From: Sorangium aterium
GTDB lineage: Bacteria > Myxococcota_A > Polyangia > Polyangiales > Polyangiaceae
Reading direction: 5' to 3'
Length of the DNA stretch: 64,000 bases
Assembly (NCBI RefSeq): GCF_028368935.1
Contig: NZ_JAQNDK010000005.1
Span: 1,304,501 to 1,368,500 of the forward strand
The stretch's first letter is position 1, and each line of letters begins with the position of its first letter. The notes beneath the pieces were generated by a model. That model worked only from the letters and a program-made list of their open reading frames with translations, did not search any database and was not told the origin of the DNA. Made by a program: the position numbers and the translations under genes. This document shows, piece after piece, positions 1 to 9,105 of the stretch.

Positions 1-48
1 GAGCTGCTTGAGCGAGAACAGAACAGAGCTCTCCTGGATCTCGGCCAT
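1..48 (-). CDS. 5' end of an unidentified gene (partial)
   Basis: Only the first 16 codons lie in the window; the gene reads leftward off the edge. The start is an ATG whose complement is at 46-48. It is preceded on the minus strand by a strong AGGAGG Shine-Dalgarno about 10 nt upstream, which is the main support for a real gene. The N-terminus begins MAEIQESSVLFSLKQL, has no signal peptide and is not enough to assign a family. It lies about 240 bp downstream of the lipoprotein gene on the same strand and may belong to the same transcription unit. Confidence 0.55.
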   Translation of the reverse strand, partial: MAEIQESSVLFSLKQL

Positions 49-289
49 GACGGATCGACCTCCTTGCCCGCGCCGGGGTGCGGAGCGCACGGCGCACGCC
101 GACGAGCGCGGCTCCAGCGGATGAACTCCGCCTGTCCGGCCTCGCTCTCGCGCGCGGTGCGCTCTCGGTTCTCCAGTTGGACCGAGCGACGAGATGGAAG
201 CTTGGATGGCCGAGGAGCCGATCAGGACGGGCGCAGGGGAAGCGCCGCGAGGAGTGTGGGAGAAGGAGGGGGCGCCGCGAGCGGCGCGA

Positions 290-841
290 TCACTCGATGC
301 GGACGGCGACGAGGACCTTCATCCATACCCCTTCGGGCGGGATCGTCTTCGTCAGATCGACCTTGCCTTCCCAGTCGACGTGTACGGTGTAATCGCCGCT
401 CTCGTCGTTCTTGTAGAAGAAGGGCCGGATGTCGTCGTTATAGACCCGATCGAGCGGGACGATGCGCTCCCCGGTGGGCATCGGCGCCTTCTTGGCGACG
501 ACGGTCGACTTGCCGTCGACGACGGCCGAGGCGGAGACGCTCTTGATGAAGGTGAGGTCGGGGACGTTGTTGTCGCGCGCTTCCAGCCGGATGTACATGA
601 GCTCGGCCCTGTCGACCGAGTTCGGGTCCTCCGAGACGGAGAGCTCGCTCCATCCGGAGAAGACCGACTGCGAGGTGGGCTTGACGAGGAACTTGGTCTC
701 CACCTCATGCTCGCCGACGACCGAGGCGCAGGCGCTCGCGCCGAGGGACAGCGCCATGGTGAGCGCCGCGCCGGTGCGCGCGGAGAGGCAGAGCGAGGCG
801 AGCCCACGGCGGCAGGTCAACATAAGCATCCTCATTCGCAA
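290..841 (-). CDS. Putative lipoprotein of unknown function
   Basis: A 183-residue protein. The N-terminus is a type II signal peptide: basic start, hydrophobic stretch, then a lipobox-like LGASAC around residues 33-38, so it is probably exported and lipidated. The mature part is beta-rich and acidic and matches no family I know. A TTG at 841 opens the frame, but in-frame ATGs follow within a few codons and one of them may be the true start. It is divergent from the MoxR operon, with only about 70 bp between them, so the two may share a control region. The coding call is good; the function is unknown. Confidence 0.7.
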   Translation of the reverse strand: MRMRMLMLTCRRGLASLCLSARTGAALTMALSLGASACASVVGEHEVETKFLVKPTSQSVFSGWSELSVSEDPNSVDRAELMYIRLEARDNNVPDLTFIKSVSASAVVDGKSTVVAKKAPMPTGERIVPLDRVYNDDIRPFFYKNDESGDYTVHVDWEGKVDLTKTIPPEGVWMKVLVAVRIE

Positions 842-912
842 GACATAGCATGGCGAGGTCCGATCGACGCGCGGGGCGCGGCCGGCTATCGTCGTCGGCC
901 GAGGGCGACCAG

Positions 913-1977
913 ATGGCGGCGGAATCAGGCGCGGGTATTGACGGCGGGCAGGGTACGGCCCCCGCCTCCTTCGAGGCGAGGCTCGATCTCGCCCAGCGGA
1001 CGAGCGCGCGGCTGCGAGAGGCGATCGGGCAGGCCGTGGTCGGGCAGGACGACGTCATCGAGCAGACGCTCTGGGGGATCCTCGCGGGAGGGCACGTCCT
1101 CCTCGAGGGGGCGCCCGGGCTGGGCAAGACGCTCCTCGTCAGGACCATCGCCGGCTGCCTGGATCTCGCGTTCTCGCGCATCCAGTTCACCCCGGATCTC
1201 ATGCCGAGCGACGTGACCGGCACGAACGTGCTCGTCGCGGCGGCGGACGGCTCGCGCCACTTCTCGCTGCACAAGGGGCCGATCTTCGGGCAGGTGATCC
1301 TGGCCGACGAGATCAACCGGGCGACGCCGAAGACGCAGAGCGCGCTGCTCGAGGCCATGCAGGAGCACGCGTGCACCATCGCGGGCACGCGGTACGCGAT
1401 GGAGGAGCCGTTCTTCGTGCTGGCCACCGAGAACCCGATCGAGATGGAAGGGACTTACCCCCTGCCGGAGGCGCAGCTCGATCGGTTCCTGCTCAAGGTG
1501 CTCGTGCCGAGCCCGACCGAGGACGAGATGACCGAGATCCTCGCCCGGACCACGGGCCACGATCGCGGGCCGCCGCCGCGGGTGCTCACCCGCGACGACG
1601 TGCTCTCGCTGCGATCGCTCTGCCGCGACATCGCGGTCGCCGAGCCCGTCATGCGGTACGCGTCGCGGCTCACGCGGGCGAGCGATCCGGCGGCCGAGGG
1701 GGCGCCCGAGATCGTGCGGAGGTCGCTCCGGTTCGGCGCCGGCGTGCGCGGCGCGCAGTCGCTGGTGCTGGCCGCGAAGGCCGTGGCGCTCCTCCAGGGA
1801 AGGGCGCACGTCGCCTTCGCCGACGTGCAGCGGGTCGCGAAGCCGGTGCTCCGCCACCGGATGATCCGGTCCTTCGAGGGCGAGGCGGAGGGGATCACGA
1901 CAGATCAGGTGATCGCGGCGCTCCTCTCCGCGATAGAGGCGCGCCCCGAGCCCGTGGCGCAGGCGATCCGGCGATGA
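913..1977 (+). CDS. MoxR-family AAA+ ATPase
   Basis: A 354-residue MoxR-type AAA+ ATPase. Visible motifs are Walker A GAPGLGKT at about residues 66-73, Walker B with LADEINRA near 130, sensor 1 ATENP near 171 and the arginine-finger segment PEAQLDRF near 185; a C-terminal lid domain follows. MoxR proteins are known as chaperone-like ATPases that assemble or activate membrane or VWA-domain complexes. I chose the ATG at 913 because a GAGGG element precedes it; an in-frame ATG at 850 would add 21 low-complexity residues. The stop overlaps the next start (ATGA), so it is translationally coupled to the membrane protein that is its likely client. No DUF58 or VWA gene is next to it, which is unusual for the family. 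Confidence 0.93.
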   Translation: MAAESGAGIDGGQGTAPASFEARLDLAQRTSARLREAIGQAVVGQDDVIEQTLWGILAGGHVLLEGAPGLGKTLLVRTIAGCLDLAFSRIQFTPDLMPSDVTGTNVLVAAADGSRHFSLHKGPIFGQVILADEINRATPKTQSALLEAMQEHACTIAGTRYAMEEPFFVLATENPIEMEGTYPLPEAQLDRFLLKVLVPSPTEDEMTEILARTTGHDRGPPPRVLTRDDVLSLRSLCRDIAVAEPVMRYASRLTRASDPAAEGAPEIVRRSLRFGAGVRGAQSLVLAAKAVALLQGRAHVAFADVQRVAKPVLRHRMIRSFEGEAEGITTDQVIAALLSAIEARPEPVAQAIRR

Positions 1978-4112
1978 GGCGCGTGGATGAGCCGCGGGGG
2001 CAGGCGATCCGGAGCGGGTCGCCGAGGAGGGGCGCGAAGGGCCTTGCGGGGGCGGCGTCGCTCGCGGCGCTCTTCTCGGCGGGGCCCGCGTCCGGGCAGG
2101 CGCCGCCTCTGTCGACCGCGACGGAGCTCGTCGTCGACGTGGCGCCCGTGCTCGGGACGAGCGGCGGGATACCCTGGGGCTGGAACCAGGTCGTCGTGCG
2201 CATCCAGAACAACGGCGGCAGGGCGGCCAGGGGCGAGGTCGAGGTCGAGTCGAAGCGCTACTCCGATGAGCGCGTCTTCGTCGCGTCGGCGCCGTACGCC
2301 GTCGGGGCGGGCGCGTCGGTCGACGTGCGCGTGCCGGTGCACGTGTCGCCTTTCGGCGACGTGCAGGTGCGGGCGCTCGATGAGGGCGGAGCACAGGTGT
2401 CGTCGCAGGGGCTCTCGTCGACCTCGCAACACGCGGTGGTGCTCTTCGACGTCAGCGAGAGGTCGCTCCTCCGCGGGGGCCTCCACGACGCGCCGATCGC
2501 GCCGCTGTACATATCGACCAGCCGCGCGCCCGGGGGGACGCCGAGCCCTGTCCTCTGGGTCGGGCAGCCTCGCTTCGACAGCGCGACCGGCGACCCGCTG
2601 CTGCCCGACCGGGCGGCCCTGTACAACGCGGCGGACGCCGTGCTCATGCGCACCGACACGCTGTCCAGGCTGAGCGGCTCCGAGCTCGAGGCGCTCGCCG
2701 GCTTCGTCCTCTCCGGCGGCACGCTGGCGCTGTCCGTCGCCCGCCCCGAGGATCTGCGGCACCCGACGCTCGCGGCGTTCGTCGGCGGTGAGGTCGCGAG
2801 GGCGCCCATCGCGCCGCCCACCCTCGCGGAGATCGCGCCGCCCGGCGGCTCCAGCGGCTTTGGCAAGCAGGGCAACGTGCTCCTGCCCGCGCCGAGCGCG
2901 ACCCCCGCGGTGGCCGAGTCGCTCTGCGGCTGGTCGGGCGGCAACCTGCGCGGGAGCCCGTATGGCAGCTCGGCGTTCTACGGCCTCGGCGAGGTGCACC
3001 TGCTGGCGTTCGACCCAACGCGCTCGCCCGCGGCCAGCGACCCGTGGGTGAAGATCCGTGTGGCCGATCTCGCTCGCCGCGCTTACGACCGTCGCTCCAC
3101 GGTCGCCTTCCGCCCGGGGGAGGATGCGATGGGCGTCGACCTCGATCCGGTGCGGCGGGAGCTCGATCCGAACGAGAGCTCCCGCTGGGCGATCGGGGTC
3201 TCCGCGCTGCTGCTCTGCATTTACGCGGTGCTCGCCGGTCCGATCAATTTCTCGCGCGCCGCGCGGCAGGGGAGGCCGCTCCGCGCGCTCTGGTACCTGC
3301 CGGTGCTCTCTGCGGTCACGTTCGCGGTGATCGTCGGCGTGGGCCTGTTTGCGAAGGGGGTGCGCGGCCGGGCGCGGCACCTCACGTTGATCGAGGCGGG
3401 GGCCGGCATGACGAAGGGCGCGGTGCGCCGGTTCCGGGGCTTCTTCGTCGCCAGCGCGGAGGAGCTCACGGTCCGCACGACCGACCCGAGCGGCGTGATC
3501 AGCACGGCGGTGGTCGCCGAGCTCTCCGAGCGGCGCGACCGGCTGCTCGTGGACCGTGACGGCGCCCGGCTGACGAAGGTCGCGGCGCTCCCCTGGCAGA
3601 CGGTGATCGTGCGCGAGGACGGGGCCGCGTCGCTCGGGGACGGCATCGCGATCGTCGCCGATCCGAGCGGCGACATCGTCGTGAGCAACCGGAGCGGCCG
3701 CGACCTCCGAGGCGGCGTCCTGTGGCTACCGGAGGGCGCGGCCCGCTACTTCGCCCGCATCGGCGACGGGGAGAGGGTCTCGTCGCGCGCGGGGGTTGAT
3801 CTCGCGGCGCGGAGCGAGGGGCAGGGCTGGCTCTCGCACGCCGGCTCCGCGCGGCGGGTCGGCGGCATGGACGTCCACGACCTCGGCGGGAGGCTGCTGA
3901 CGCCGCTCCTCGAGCCCGACGTCCCGGGGCTCGGCGCCGCGTGGCTGGCCATCGAGGAGGCGGCCGGCGGATCGGTCGACTGGTTCCCGGCCGGCGTGCC
4001 CGTGCTGTTCGGCCAGCTCGACGGCGGCGAGGGGCGCGCGAGCGACTCCGGGTTGCGAATCGACAGCGACCGCGTGCTCGTGCGGGTCGTCGGCTACGGA
4101 GGCCGGCCGTGA
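1974..4112 (+). CDS. Large exported/membrane protein coupled to MoxR and an ABC transporter
   Basis: A 712-residue protein starting at an ATG that overlaps the MoxR stop. It has a signal-peptide-like N-terminus (about residues 20-42), a long extracytoplasmic beta-rich region and two adjacent transmembrane helices at about 404-425 and 438-460. Between the helices is an AGPINF...GRPLRALW cytoplasmic turn. A second beta-rich region follows to the C-terminus. The layout recalls the large accessory membrane proteins that sit beside ABC-2 exporters and MoxR ATPases (GldG/DUF4350-like in arrangement), but I cannot name the family. Four-nucleotide overlaps on both sides argue for a stoichiometric complex with MoxR and the transporter. 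An in-frame extension upstream of 1974 would overlap moxR and is rejected. Confidence 0.85.
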   Translation: MRRVDEPRGQAIRSGSPRRGAKGLAGAASLAALFSAGPASGQAPPLSTATELVVDVAPVLGTSGGIPWGWNQVVVRIQNNGGRAARGEVEVESKRYSDERVFVASAPYAVGAGASVDVRVPVHVSPFGDVQVRALDEGGAQVSSQGLSSTSQHAVVLFDVSERSLLRGGLHDAPIAPLYISTSRAPGGTPSPVLWVGQPRFDSATGDPLLPDRAALYNAADAVLMRTDTLSRLSGSELEALAGFVLSGGTLALSVARPEDLRHPTLAAFVGGEVARAPIAPPTLAEIAPPGGSSGFGKQGNVLLPAPSATPAVAESLCGWSGGNLRGSPYGSSAFYGLGEVHLLAFDPTRSPAASDPWVKIRVADLARRAYDRRSTVAFRPGEDAMGVDLDPVRRELDPNESSRWAIGVSALLLCIYAVLAGPINFSRAARQGRPLRALWYLPVLSAVTFAVIVGVGLFAKGVRGRARHLTLIEAGAGMTKGAVRRFRGFFVASAEELTVRTTDPSGVISTAVVAELSERRDRLLVDRDGARLTKVAALPWQTVIVREDGAASLGDGIAIVADPSGDIVVSNRSGRDLRGGVLWLPEGAARYFARIGDGERVSSRAGVDLAARSEGQGWLSHAGSARRVGGMDVHDLGGRLLTPLLEPDVPGLGAAWLAIEEAAGGSVDWFPAGVPVLFGQLDGGEGRASDSGLRIDSDRVLVRVVGYGGRP

Positions 4113-5353
4113 GCGCGGCGCTCGGCGGCGCTCCGCTCTCCACGGCCGCGGCGCAGATCGAGCGGCTTCGGCCGACGATCCGCGTCCGGCACCTCTCGCA
4201 CCGCTTCGGCGCGCTCGACGTGCTGAAGGACGTCACCTTCGACGTGGGCCCCGGCGAGATCTTCGGCTTCATCGGGCCGAACGGCGCGGGCAAGACGACG
4301 ACGATCCGGGTCATGGCGACCTTGCTCGAGCCCATGGCAGGGCGGGTCGAGATCGACGGCGTCGACGTGACGATCGACCCCGCGGCTGTCCGTCGCAGCA
4401 TCGGGTACATGCCGGATCACGCCGGCGTCTACGACAGGATCACGGTGCGCGAGTACCTCGAGTTCTTCGCGGACGCCTTCCGGGTGCCGTCGCTCGACGT
4501 GGTCGACGCCGTCCTGGAGCTGACCGACCTCGGCAAGATCCAGGACCGGATCGTCGCCACGATGTCCAAGGGGATGAAGCAGCGCCTCCAGCTCGGGAGG
4601 ATCCTGCTGCACGATCCGAAGGTCCTTATCCTGGACGAGCCGGCCAGCGATCTCGATCCGCGCGCGCGCATCGAGATCCGCGATCTCTTGCTCGAGCTCC
4701 GGAGCCTGGGGAAGACGATCTTCCTCTCGTCGCACATCCTCACGGAGCTCTCCGACGTGTGCACGTCGATCGGCATCCTCGAGAAGGGCCGCCTCGTCGT
4801 CGCCGGGCCGATCGGGGAGATCGCCGCGCGCCTCGAGGCGGTGCGCGCGGCGCAGGCGCACGGGCACGCGCCGCCGCGCCACGCCGTCGTGCCGGGCGCG
4901 TACGGGGCGCAGGCGCACGGGCATGCGCCGCCGCGGCACGGACCCGGGGCGGCCACGCCCGACGGCGCGCCGACGGATCCGGCAGCCGTCGATCGCTCGC
5001 AGGCCGACGGTCCGCCGCCCGGATACGGCCCGCACCCGCCGCACGCCGCTGGGCTGGCGAGCGCCGGGCAGGCGGCCTATCCGGCGCTCTCGCAGATCTC
5101 CCGGCGCAAGGTCAAGGTGCGGGTCCTCGGCGATCCCGAGGCAGCGGCCTTCCTGGTCAGGGGCGGGCCGGGGATCACCGACGTCGACATCGTCGCCGGA
5201 GCCGTTCACGTCGGCTACGTGGGCACCGACGTGAAGATCGCCGAGATCGTCCAGCACCTCGTGCGCAGCGGCGTCGGCGTGATCGGCGTCGAGCCGGAGC
5301 GCAATGAGCTCGAGAGGATCTTCCTGGAGGTCACGCAAGGAGAGGTGCAGTGA
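4109..5353 (+). CDS. ABC transporter ATP-binding protein with His/Pro-rich linker
   Basis: A 414-residue ABC ATPase of the ABC-2 exporter (CcmA/NatA/GldA-like) type. Walker A GPNGAGKT lies near residues 57-64, a degenerate signature SKGMKQR near 152, Walker B LILDEP near 172 and the H-loop SSHIL near 210. After the nucleotide-binding domain there is an 80-residue linker (about 247-327) rich in His, Pro and Ala that contains a duplicated AQAHGHAPPRH block. A C-terminal alpha/beta domain of about 85 residues follows. The start is a GTG that overlaps the previous stop, and its end overlaps the permease start. It should energise the adjacent permease; the substrate is unknown. Confidence 0.92.
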   Translation: MSAALGGAPLSTAAAQIERLRPTIRVRHLSHRFGALDVLKDVTFDVGPGEIFGFIGPNGAGKTTTIRVMATLLEPMAGRVEIDGVDVTIDPAAVRRSIGYMPDHAGVYDRITVREYLEFFADAFRVPSLDVVDAVLELTDLGKIQDRIVATMSKGMKQRLQLGRILLHDPKVLILDEPASDLDPRARIEIRDLLLELRSLGKTIFLSSHILTELSDVCTSIGILEKGRLVVAGPIGEIAARLEAVRAAQAHGHAPPRHAVVPGAYGAQAHGHAPPRHGPGAATPDGAPTDPAAVDRSQADGPPPGYGPHPPHAAGLASAGQAAYPALSQISRRKVKVRVLGDPEAAAFLVRGGPGITDVDIVAGAVHVGYVGTDVKIAEIVQHLVRSGVGVIGVEPERNELERIFLEVTQGEVQ

Positions 5354-7098
5354 GCGTGCAGACTGGCACATCGCCGCCCGCCGGTCCGGCGTCGCAGCGG
5401 CTCGTCGATCGGGCGCGGCATCGCGTGGGGCACGTCCTGCGCGAGCCGAACCCGATCTGGATCCGTGAGCTCAAGCAGGCGGCGCGCCTCGCCCGCACGC
5501 CGATCATCCTGCTGGTGCTGGCCGTGCTGATGGCGCTGCTCGTGGCGACCATCGGCGGCATCGCGGCGAAGGAAATCGCGCCTGCGAAGACGGGCGTGAT
5601 CCTGTTCCAGGTCTTCTTCTCGCTCGCGTACTTCGTGGTGGCGCTGGTCGGGCCGGCGGTCGCCGCGAACAGCATCGCTTCGGAGCGCGAGGGGCGCACC
5701 TGGGAGGCGGTGCTCCTGACGGGCATCCCGCCCGGCGAGATCGCGCGAGGCAAGTTCCTCGCCGCGTACACGGCGATCTCGATGTACGTGGTGATGCTCG
5801 CGCCGGTCGGGGCGCTGCCGTTCCTGTTCGGCGGGATCACCGCGATGGAGGTGGTGATCGCCTTCCTGTTCCTCTTCTTGATCGCGCTGCTCAGCGTGGC
5901 CTTCGGCCTGGCGATCAGCTCGAAGATGGCGAGCCTGCGCGCGGCGATCCTCGTCACGCTGCTGCTCGCGTTCCCGCTGTCGATCGGCCTGTTCTCGGCG
6001 GGGGGCTCGGGGCTCTCGTACGCGGCCCACCTGGCCTGGCCGGAGGTGCCCGAGGGGCCGCCGATCTGGCTCCCGATCGCCTACCAGCGCGCGCCTCTCG
6101 GCCTCGATTACGTGCTCTTCCTGATCCTCCTGCCGATCGCGGCGATCGGCATGCCCGCGTGGTTCCTGTACCAGGTGACCGTCGCGAACCTCACGAGCGA
6201 GAGCGACGATCGCTCTTCCGGGTTGAAGACGTGGTTCGCGGTCTGCGCGCCCGTGGCGACCGCCGCCGTCGCGGTGCCGGCGCTCTCGGTGGACCCCTCC
6301 GATCGCATGCCCGCGATCGTCGCGGGCGTGTGCGCGGCGCTCTCGTTTCTGATCTTCTGCGTGTTCCTCTTTGCCGGTGAGCCGATCGGCCCATCGCGCC
6401 GCGTCGAGGTTCACTGGGCTCGGAGCCGCGCCAGCCGGCTGCGTCGCTTCTTCGGCCCCGGCGTGATGCGCTCGGCGTACCTCCTCCTCGCGGTGGGGGT
6501 CCCCGCCATCGCCGCGCTCTGGCTCATCGGGCACCGGCTGAGCCTCGGCGCGCCCGTCGCGACGCCGGAGATCCAGGCGCAGCAGGTGCAGCACGTCGCC
6601 GTCTATGCGCTCGCCGTCTACGTGTTCCTCGTCGGGCTCGGCGCGTTCCTTCGCGCGCGGATCGCCTCGCCCCTGGTGACGCGGGCGCTGCTCCTGACGC
6701 TGCTCTTCACGATCGCGGTCGGCCCATGGATCGTCGCCGCCATCGCGGGCCTCGTCGCGGAGCTCGACACGAGCGAGAGCGCTCTCCTCGTCGCGGCCCC
6801 GTCGCCGTTCTACGCGTTCGTGATGCTCTCCAAGGCCGATCAGGGCGATGCAGGGTCTGTCATCGCCGCCGGGTACACGGCCGCAGCCGGCTGGGTCGCC
6901 GTCGGGCTCGGCCTGCTCTCCGCGGCCCGCGCGCGCTGCGCTGCCGTCGTCGCGCAACGCGAGGCGGCCTTCGCCGAGACGGACGCGCTCCTCGCCCGGG
7001 AAGACGAGGCGGCGCTCGCGGCGGAGCAGGCAGCGCCGCCGCACGCGGCCACGCCCGAGCACGCCGGGCCAGGGAGCGCCGCGGGCACTGCCGCCTGA
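5350..7098 (+). CDS. ABC-2 type transporter permease
   Basis: A 582-residue polytopic membrane protein starting with a GTG that overlaps the ATPase stop. A hydrophobic segment near residue 50 is followed by an ASEREGRTWEAVLLTG segment near 115, a pattern seen in ABC-2 permeases (NatB/GldF class). About 11-12 helices in two bundles follow, and the C-terminal tail is Ala/Glu-rich and cytoplasmic. It is the membrane half of the exporter energised by the preceding ATPase and is the last gene of the MoxR operon. Export of a peptide, ion or envelope component is possible; the sequence does not say which. Confidence 0.88.
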   Translation: MSVQTGTSPPAGPASQRLVDRARHRVGHVLREPNPIWIRELKQAARLARTPIILLVLAVLMALLVATIGGIAAKEIAPAKTGVILFQVFFSLAYFVVALVGPAVAANSIASEREGRTWEAVLLTGIPPGEIARGKFLAAYTAISMYVVMLAPVGALPFLFGGITAMEVVIAFLFLFLIALLSVAFGLAISSKMASLRAAILVTLLLAFPLSIGLFSAGGSGLSYAAHLAWPEVPEGPPIWLPIAYQRAPLGLDYVLFLILLPIAAIGMPAWFLYQVTVANLTSESDDRSSGLKTWFAVCAPVATAAVAVPALSVDPSDRMPAIVAGVCAALSFLIFCVFLFAGEPIGPSRRVEVHWARSRASRLRRFFGPGVMRSAYLLLAVGVPAIAALWLIGHRLSLGAPVATPEIQAQQVQHVAVYALAVYVFLVGLGAFLRARIASPLVTRALLLTLLFTIAVGPWIVAAIAGLVAELDTSESALLVAAPSPFYAFVMLSKADQGDAGSVIAAGYTAAAGWVAVGLGLLSAARARCAAVVAQREAAFAETDALLAREDEAALAAEQAAPPHAATPEHAGPGSAAGTAA

Positions 7099-7101
7099 TC
7101 A

Positions 7102-7126
7102 CGGAGCGCGATCGCGGCGCGCTCCG
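7102..7126 (+). terminator. Hairpin just after the ABC operon
   Basis: Four bases after the permease stop there is a perfect 9-bp inverted repeat: CGGAGCGCG at 7102-7110, a 7-nt loop and CGCGCTCCG at 7118-7126. No T tract follows, so a classical intrinsic terminator is not proven. Its position directly behind the last operon gene still suggests a 3' end or RNA-stabilising hairpin. Confidence 0.45.
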
Positions 7127-7336
7127 AAATCGTACGTGCACGTCTCTTTGTGTGGAAATTTGGATCGCGACCGGGGAATGCAGCAGGATGCGCTGCGCGC
7201 GGATCTGTTGAAATCTTGGGCGTCCTGTGGCGAGCGTGTGAAAAGAGCGCTCGCGCGCTCGAGGTCCGGGAGCGAGATGGGGATCTCGATTCCTCGCGTC
7301 GTGTGACGACGGCGGCACCACCTCGACCCGCAGAGG

Positions 7337-8587
7337 ATGGCCTTGCCTTCGCACGAAGACTGCCGATGCGCGGCGCCTGAGCTGAGCGATACCTTGCTGG
7401 ATGGAACGCCGTACCGGCCCGTGCGTCGGCTGGGGCGAGGGGGCATGGGCGAGGTGATCGAGGCGGCGCACGTGGGCCTCGACAAGCCGGTGGTGGTGAA
7501 GCTCTTGCACCGCGACCTGAACCGCGAGCCGCGGCTCGTGGAGCGGATGCGCGTCGAGGCGCAGTCGCTGGCGCGGCTCGCCCACCCGAACCTGGTGACC
7601 GTCACCGATTTCGGGCGGACCGCCGAGGGGAGGACGTTCCTCGTCATGGAGCGGCTCTATGGCCGGACGATGCGCGAGGAGCTCGCGGCGCGCGGCGCGC
7701 TGCCGGCGACGGAGGCGCTCGATCTCGTGACGCAGACGCTGGCGGGCCTCGCCGCGGCGCACGGCGCGGGCATCGTCCACCGCGACGTGAAGCTCGAGAA
7801 CCTCTTCGTGTGCGACGCGGACGCGCAGGGGCGGCGCGTGGTGAAGGTGCTCGATTTCGGGATCGCCAAGGTGGTCGCTCCGCGCGGCGATGGGCGCGCG
7901 CCGGCGCCGTCGCTCTATCAGACGGAGGAGGGGGTGCTCGTCGGTACGCCGCGCTATCTCTCGCCCGAGCAGGCTTGCGGGCTCGCCGTCGATGCGCGCA
8001 CCGACGTGTATGCGGCCGGCGTGGTGCTCTACACGCTGGTCGCCGGTCGCGATCCGTTCGAGCATATGAGGCGCGTCCACGAGCTCGTGCGCGCCCACGC
8101 GAGCGAGGTCCCGGCGCCGCCGTCCAGCCATGCGCCACGACTGGTGCCGCCGGAGCTCGACCGCGCGATCATGAGGGCGCTGGAGAAGCGTCCGGAGCTC
8201 CGTTTCCCGGACGCTGCGGCGTTCGCGGCGGAGCTGTCGCGCATCGCCGCGGGGCTATCGAGAGGGGTCGATGGTGGGTCGGTCGTACCATCGGGGTCGT
8301 ACTGGCAGCGCACGGCGCCGCTTACGCTGCCGCCGGTCCGGGCGCCGGTGCTCCCACCGACGTTGAGCGCGACCGTGAAGGCGTTCGGCCTGACGGCGCT
8401 GGACATGGCTGCGCAGCCCACCCCAGGAGCTGCGCAGCAGCGCGCCTCGGAGGCGCACAGAAGCAGGGCGCGCCGCGCGCGACGGCCCGCGCGCCCCGAG
8501 GCCAGCTGGGCGGCCATGGGATTGCTGGTGGTGAGCGTGGTGCTCTTCGGCTTCACCCTGGCGTTGCTGGTGAGCTTCGTGGGCTGA
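7337..8587 (+). CDS. Ser/Thr protein kinase, tail-anchored
   Basis: A 416-residue eukaryote-like (PknB-type) protein kinase. Its glycine-rich loop is LGRGGMGEV, the catalytic lysine is in VVVKLLH near residue 54, the HRDVKLEN catalytic loop is near 148, the DFG motif near 172 and GTPRYLSPEQ follows. The catalytic residues are intact. After the kinase domain comes a 100-residue Pro/Ala-rich linker, then one hydrophobic helix at the extreme C-terminus (about 394-415). The protein is therefore anchored by its tail and has no extracellular sensor domain. The ATG at 7337 follows a GAGG element. It stands alone between two non-coding regions, so the substrate cannot be inferred. Confidence 0.92.
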   Translation: MALPSHEDCRCAAPELSDTLLDGTPYRPVRRLGRGGMGEVIEAAHVGLDKPVVVKLLHRDLNREPRLVERMRVEAQSLARLAHPNLVTVTDFGRTAEGRTFLVMERLYGRTMREELAARGALPATEALDLVTQTLAGLAAAHGAGIVHRDVKLENLFVCDADAQGRRVVKVLDFGIAKVVAPRGDGRAPAPSLYQTEEGVLVGTPRYLSPEQACGLAVDARTDVYAAGVVLYTLVAGRDPFEHMRRVHELVRAHASEVPAPPSSHAPRLVPPELDRAIMRALEKRPELRFPDAAAFAAELSRIAAGLSRGVDGGSVVPSGSYWQRTAPLTLPPVRAPVLPPTLSATVKAFGLTALDMAAQPTPGAAQQRASEAHRSRARRARRPARPEASWAAMGLLVVSVVLFGFTLALLVSFVG

Positions 8588-8691
8588 CAGGCCGGTACGG
8601 CGTCGTCGCCGCGGATGCCAGGAACGTCACCCGGCGCGACGAACCCGCTACGATGCGGGCTGCGGAATGGGAGCGCTGAGGCTGAGAGGGC

Positions 8692-8920
8692 CAACCTGGG
8701 TCGGAAGGGGCAACCTCGGAGGGGTCAACCTCGGCGTGGTGGAAGGCTCAACCTGGGGGTGGGCCACGAGGCAAGGCAACTCAACCTGGGTGGGCCAAGG
8801 GCCAGGGTGTGGGCCACGAGGCAACTCAACCTGGGTGAGGGCCAGAGGGCCAAGGGCCAAGCTCAACCTGGGTGCGGGGCCAGGCCGGGAGGCAGGAGAG
8901 AGGCTCAACCTGGGTGCGGG
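8692..8920. repeat. Interspersed repeat array A, core CAACCTGGG
   Basis: Eight copies of a 9-bp core occur in about 220 bp, at 8692, 8711, 8726, 8749, 8782, 8827, 8864 and 8906. Six read CAACCTGGG and two read CAACCTCGG. Most are preceded by CT or T and followed by TG(C/A/G)GGG(C). Spacing varies (19, 15, 23, 33, 45, 37 and 42 bp), and spacers contain secondary repeats such as GTGGGCCACGAGGCAA. The core is not palindromic. It is not a CRISPR, because repeats are too short and spacers too irregular. Confidence 0.75.
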
Positions 8921-9105
8921 CCGTGGACGCGATCTGGATGCAAAAAATCGATGCTATGGCACACGGAAAGTTTGGCGGCGTAGTAGTGGGCAACACCCGC
9001 GTGGTTCGGTGAGGAAGCAAGAAGGTGGCCAGGGTCAACTTTGCGCGCCGTCGATCCGCGGAGCCGCGCCTCGCGCGACGTCATGGTTCGCGACATCGGA
9101 GCCTT

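Noticed and set aside
925-2394. Long open frame on the minus strand across the MoxR gene (489 codons)
   Set aside because: Arg/His/Pro-rich composition typical of antisense frames in GC-rich codons; the sense frame encodes a clear MoxR ATPase.
4094-7062. Two long minus-strand frames across the ABC ATPase and permease
   Set aside because: Low-complexity Arg/Asp/Glu/His products opposite well-supported transporter genes.
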